The notes under the pieces are model-generated. The model did not search any database and was not told the DNA's origin. It saw only the letters and a program-made list of their open reading frames with translations. A stretch of DNA of 64,000 nucleotides from Primorskyibacter marinus (lineage in GTDB: Bacteria > Pseudomonadota > Alphaproteobacteria > Rhodobacterales > Rhodobacteraceae). This document shows positions 63,981 to 64,000 of this stretch, piece by piece. The stretch covers positions 7,501 to 71,500 of the forward strand of contig NZ_QJSD01000014.1 in NCBI RefSeq assembly GCF_003313245.1, read 5' to 3'. The position numbers were made by a program, and so were the translations under genes. Position 1 is the stretch's first letter; each line of letters begins with the position of its first letter.

Positions 63981-64000
63981 TACATCCGCCTGCTGTTTTG

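Noticed and set aside
1-64000. CRISPR arrays, insertion sequences, prophage or integrative elements
   Set aside because: I looked for regularly spaced direct repeats, transposase or integrase motifs and terminal inverted repeats, and saw none.

Overview
This window is ordinary chromosomal DNA from an alphaproteobacterium, most likely a marine Rhodobacterales/Roseobacter-group member. The evidence is high GC with strong G/C third-position bias, the dcw-end order ftsZ-lpxC-bamD-recN, an aa3 oxidase cluster (coxB-ctaB-small ORF-ctaG-coxC-SURF1) running into thrC, a PtsP-type PTS(Ntr) enzyme I, an FNR-like box, and a downstream hairpin element of a type I associate with this order. I see no phage, transposase, CRISPR array or plasmid gene.

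Layout. 1-5.9 kb: a truncated SGNH hydrolase, rlmE and ppx/gppA, an orphan sulfotransferase, then a three-gene one-carbon operon (small virulence-factor-domain protein, MetF-like reductase, methyl-H4folate:corrinoid methyltransferase). 6-16 kb: GT4 glycosyltransferase, DUF1810, Kdo transferase-like protein, Nudix hydrolase, DUF1178, lysC, ptsP, EcsC, GNAT and flavin reductase. 16-26.6 kb: SulP carrier, scoA-scoB CoA-transferase, L,D-transpeptidase, topA, dprA and tldD. 26.7-34.2 kb: aa3 oxidase genes and assembly factors, then SURF1-thrC-M16 peptidase-GNAT joined by overlapping start/stop codons. 34.4-38.4 kb: a metal-efflux module (YnfA-like, MerR regulator, divergent Zn/Cd/Pb-type P-type ATPase, DUF411 protein) with recognisable MerR-type promoters. 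38.7-46 kb: a GlcD-like flavoprotein, a second sulfotransferase, tRNA-Met(CAT), and hisA / hisF-hisE separated by two opposite-strand genes. 46-54 kb: CoA-binding protein, DUF2235 hydrolase overlapping a form-II CoxL/XdhA-like molybdoprotein, septation protein A, DMT transporter, MgtC family, ftsY. 54-64 kb: DksA-like zinc finger, glutathione peroxidase, ClC channel, a second GlcD/Dld flavoprotein, then recN, bamD, lpxC and ftsZ read leftward.

The linked functional units are respiration (oxidase plus assembly factors), envelope/division (ftsZ, lpxC, bamD, ftsY, yciB), amino-acid synthesis (lysC, thrC, hisA/F/E) and metal homeostasis. I do not see a clearly undescribed system. The items most worth checking are the MerR operator array with a possible gene relic, a perfect FNR-type palindrome between tldD and coxB, the one-carbon operon with a protein of unknown role, a 53-residue membrane protein inside the oxidase operon, and the tRNA-Met trailer that ends in a 14-bp perfect hairpin.
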